Of a stretch of 32,885 nucleotides of DNA, positions 30,837-32,885 are shown piece by piece. Source of the stretch: Bacillus sp. J33 (lineage in GTDB: Bacteria; Bacillota; Bacilli; Bacillales; Cytobacillaceae); NCBI RefSeq assembly GCF_000518885.1, contig NZ_KI912519.1, positions 1 through 32,885 of the forward strand, read 5' to 3'. Under the pieces are notes generated by a model that saw only the letters and a program-made list of their open reading frames with translations, made no database searches and was not told where the DNA came from. Numbering within the stretch: position 1 is the stretch's first letter; each line of letters begins with the position of its first letter. The position numbers and the translations under genes are program-made.

Positions 30837-32504
30837 CTACCCTTCCATAAGAATGGGAAGGATCATCGGCCTCCGTTTTGTTTTTTCATAAAGGAATTGG
30901 TTCAGGCTGTCCCGCATATCCTGTTTGATGCTGGACCAGTCAAATGATTCTCTGGCAAGGTTTTGCTCAACAGCTTCCTTAACGATTTTTACTGCTTCAT
31001 CAAGAAGCTTCTCTGATTCCCTGACATATACAAACCCTCTTGTTATGATTTCAGGGCCTGCAGAGATCTTCTTTTCCTTTTTATTAAGAGTGACCACGAC
31101 TAATAAGACGCCATCCTGTGAAAGGAGCTTCCGGTCTCTTAAGACAATATTTCCTACATCGCCAACTCCGATGCCGTCAATAAGAACGTTTCCGGAAGGA
31201 ATTTTTCCGCCAGAAATGATTTTGCCGTTCTTTATTTCAGCTACATCCCCTTTATCAGGAATGAATATTTGTTCACTTGATAATCCGCACTCTTTCGCAA
31301 TGCTCGCATGGGCTTTAAGCATGCGATATTCCCCGTGCACCGGGATAAAGAATTTTGGGGTCATAAGATTAATCATAAATTTAAGTTCTTCCTGGCTTCC
31401 ATGGCTGGAGGTATTAAATGTTCCTTTTCCTGGAATGACTTCAGCACCTGCTCTATATAGCATATCAACCGTTTTAAAAATAAATACTTCTGTTCCGCGA
31501 AGCGGTGACGCAGCCAGCAAAACAGTATCCCCCTGTTTAACATTAACCTGCCTATGGGACTGCTTGGCCATTTTTTGCAGAGCTTCAATGGGCTCTCCTT
31601 GCGAACCAGTTGTAAGAACAACGATTTCATTGTCATGATACTTGCCAATATCAGCAACCGGAATAATCATATCTTCCCCTACCTGCAAATATCCCAATTG
31701 AAGGGCAATATCATAAATTTTTTGCAGGCTTTTTCCGACCACTGCCACCTTTCTTCCGGTTTCCATAGCAGCATCAAAAATATGCTGAATCCGTATCAGG
31801 TCGGAAGCGAATGAAGCAGCAATTACCCTTCCTTTTGCAGCAAAAAAGGCAGCCGTCATTTCTCTGGCTACTTTAGCTTCAGAATTTGTATATCCCGGCT
31901 TTTCAGCTTCTGTGCTATCGGATAGAAGGCATAGGACCCCTTCCTCTCCCAGACGTGCCATTTTTCCTATTTCAGGCTTATAAAGCGTGGTTGCTGCCTG
32001 ATCAAACTTAAAATCTCCGGTATAAACAATTGCCCCCTCTGACGTATGGATGGCAACCCCTACACTATCCGGAATACTGTGTCCTGTTTTAAAGAATGTA
32101 ACATCTGCCGAACCAAACTCTATCCTGGAATCTGAATTAATTTCAATAAACTGAGCTTTTCCTCTGTATTCTTGTTCTTTCAGTTTTGCTTTTGCAAGAG
32201 CAAGCGTTAGCTTTGTCCCGTAAACAGGTACCTTGACCTTTTCCAAAACATAAGAGAGGCCCCCTATGTGGTCCTCATGTCCGTGTGTTAAAAAGATTCC
32301 CTGTACTCTTTCTTTATTTTGTACTAAATATGTAATATCCGGTATCACTATGTCGATTCCGAGCATTTCATTTTCAGGGAACATTAAACCGGCATCGATT
32401 ATGTAGATATCCTCATCCACTTCTGCCAAGTACATATTTTTCCCCAGTTCTCCGACTCCTCCGAGTGCTGCTAACTTGATGCTTTCATTCTGTCTTTTTT
32501 TCAA
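30837..32504 (-). CDS. rnjB: Ribonuclease J, RNase J2-type by position
   Basis: The beta-CASP metallo-beta-lactamase RNase has 5'-exonuclease and endonuclease activity in the degradosome network. The 556-aa protein has the metal motif LTHGHEDHIGG (near 72-82), GHSIPDSVG, VYTGDFKFD and a C-terminal SHGSQEELKFM, IPVHGEYRML. The position just ahead of tepA is that of B. subtilis rnjB, yet its catalytic HxHxDH is complete, unlike the B. subtilis J2 sequence. I start at the TTG at 32504: GGGAGG lies nine bases upstream, the length then equals the family, and the promoter at 32554-32583 lies inside the longer frame that opens at 32597. An ATG at 32525 is less likely. Confidence 0.9.
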   Translation of the reverse strand: MKKRQNESIKLAALGGVGELGKNMYLAEVDEDIYIIDAGLMFPENEMLGIDIVIPDITYLVQNKERVQGIFLTHGHEDHIGGLSYVLEKVKVPVYGTKLTLALAKAKLKEQEYRGKAQFIEINSDSRIEFGSADVTFFKTGHSIPDSVGVAIHTSEGAIVYTGDFKFDQAATTLYKPEIGKMARLGEEGVLCLLSDSTEAEKPGYTNSEAKVAREMTAAFFAAKGRVIAASFASDLIRIQHIFDAAMETGRKVAVVGKSLQKIYDIALQLGYLQVGEDMIIPVADIGKYHDNEIVVLTTGSQGEPIEALQKMAKQSHRQVNVKQGDTVLLAASPLRGTEVFIFKTVDMLYRAGAEVIPGKGTFNTSSHGSQEELKFMINLMTPKFFIPVHGEYRMLKAHASIAKECGLSSEQIFIPDKGDVAEIKNGKIISGGKIPSGNVLIDGIGVGDVGNIVLRDRKLLSQDGVLLVVVTLNKKEKKISAGPEIITRGFVYVRESEKLLDEAVKIVKEAVEQNLARESFDWSSIKQDMRDSLNQFLYEKTKRRPMILPILMEG

Positions 32505-32553
32505 TGTACGTTTCCTCCCATGCATGTTCAGCCGATCAAGATCAGTTATCCAT

Positions 32554-32583
32554 ATTATACTTGATGTCCTGAAACCATGACAA
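32554..32583 (-). promoter_or_regulatory. Sigma-A promoter of rnjB
   Basis: On the minus strand TTGTCA (32578-32583) and a consensus TATAAT (32554-32559) are spaced by 18 bp. Transcription would start near 32547, leaving a leader of about 43 nt with GGGAGG ahead of the TTG start. Confidence 0.72.
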
Positions 32584-32723
32584 CCAAATTTATACATGGT
32601 GTAGCGGGGCTGTCCTCTACTGAGAAAAGTATTCTTTTAATGATTGAACATAGCATATAGAAGATAGCGTATTTAAATGAAGGACATAGAGGTAGGCTAG
32701 GGGATTGGATTTTTGGTTTTGGG

Positions 32724-32885
32724 AACTTTTTTATGACACGTTTTTTCTTGAGGCAACATCTTTTGGGGCTTTTATATAGCTTTCATGACGACCTTTTTTT
32801 CCTGTAACACACCCATTTCGGGCTTCATGGAGCTTTCATGGCGACCTTTTTTCCTATAACACACCCATTTCGGGCTTCATGGAGC
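32724..32885. repeat. Tandem repeat array of 52-53 bp units, cut by the window edge
   Basis: Unit 32778-32830 (AGCTTTCATGACGACC then CCTGTAACACACCCATTTCG and GGCTTCATGG) is followed by a nearly identical unit at 32831-32882 and the first bases of a third. A diverged unit precedes it (from about 32724). The two good copies differ at about three positions. Units are joined without spacers, so it is not a CRISPR array. Confidence 0.85.

Larger units (their letters stand above)
32505..32885. other. Upstream region of rnjB to the window edge
   Basis: No gene. It contains the rnjB promoter (32554-32583), an AT-rich tract (32620-32720) and a tandem repeat array from about 32724 to the edge. In B. 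subtilis dapA lies upstream of rnjB; it would lie beyond this window. Confidence 0.55.

Noticed and set aside
30925..31638. 237-codon plus-strand frame opposite rnjB
   Set aside because: It is fully antisense to a well-conserved RNase J gene; its serine/proline/threonine-rich composition is typical of a shadow frame.
32724..32885. CRISPR array
   Set aside because: Units are directly joined, 52-53 bp long and without unique spacers, and no cas gene is near.

Overview
The window is about 33 kb of chromosomal core from an endospore-forming, low-G+C Gram-positive bacterium of the Bacillaceae. Spore genes (spoVS, spoIIIE, tepA, ylzJ), the recA-rny-ymdB-spoVS-miaB-ricA order and the ymf cluster match the locus of Bacillus subtilis. 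Differences in accessory genes and several families of intergenic repeats suggest a relative (Cytobacillus/Mesobacillus/Neobacillus-like; inference) rather than B. subtilis itself. All 26 genes I accept lie on the minus strand, so transcription runs from high to low coordinates. I see no rRNA, tRNA, CRISPR array, prophage or transposase.

Read in the direction of transcription, the right third carries rnjB (RNase J2 type), tepA-ylzJ, spoIIIE, a GntR/HutC regulator (ymfC-like) and a nucleoside-type BMP lipoprotein/ABC importer (nupN, nupO, nupP, nupQ). Next come the paired M16 peptidase-like proteins ymfF-ymfH, the reductase ymfI, ymfJ, and ymfK-rodZ-pgsA-cinA. The middle holds recA, with a LexA operator, and rny, which has a long potentially structured leader. 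The left third holds ymdB, spoVS with a near-consensus sigma-H promoter, a membrane-dipeptidase homologue, the two-subunit 2-oxoacid:ferredoxin oxidoreductase korA-korB, and miaB-ricA.

Several of these genes act together. RNase Y (rny), its specificity factor RicA and an RNase J all shape mRNA decay. RodZ, PgsA and SpoIIIE act in envelope building and chromosome segregation. RecA and its LexA box handle DNA damage, and CinA salvages the nicotinamide ring. The BMP/ABC operon sits directly behind a GntR regulator, with dyads near the likely control points.

I found no gene cluster that looks like an undescribed enzyme or defence system. The unexplained material is intergenic. It includes a TIR-bounded miniature element in long and short forms, a GC-rich core repeat in several states of decay, a degenerate 21-bp tandem array, and a 52-53 bp tandem array running off the right edge. 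There is also a multi-helix leader candidate ahead of rny, and several dyads that look like operators. Statements on family function are established knowledge; operon structure and regulation are inferred from sequence.
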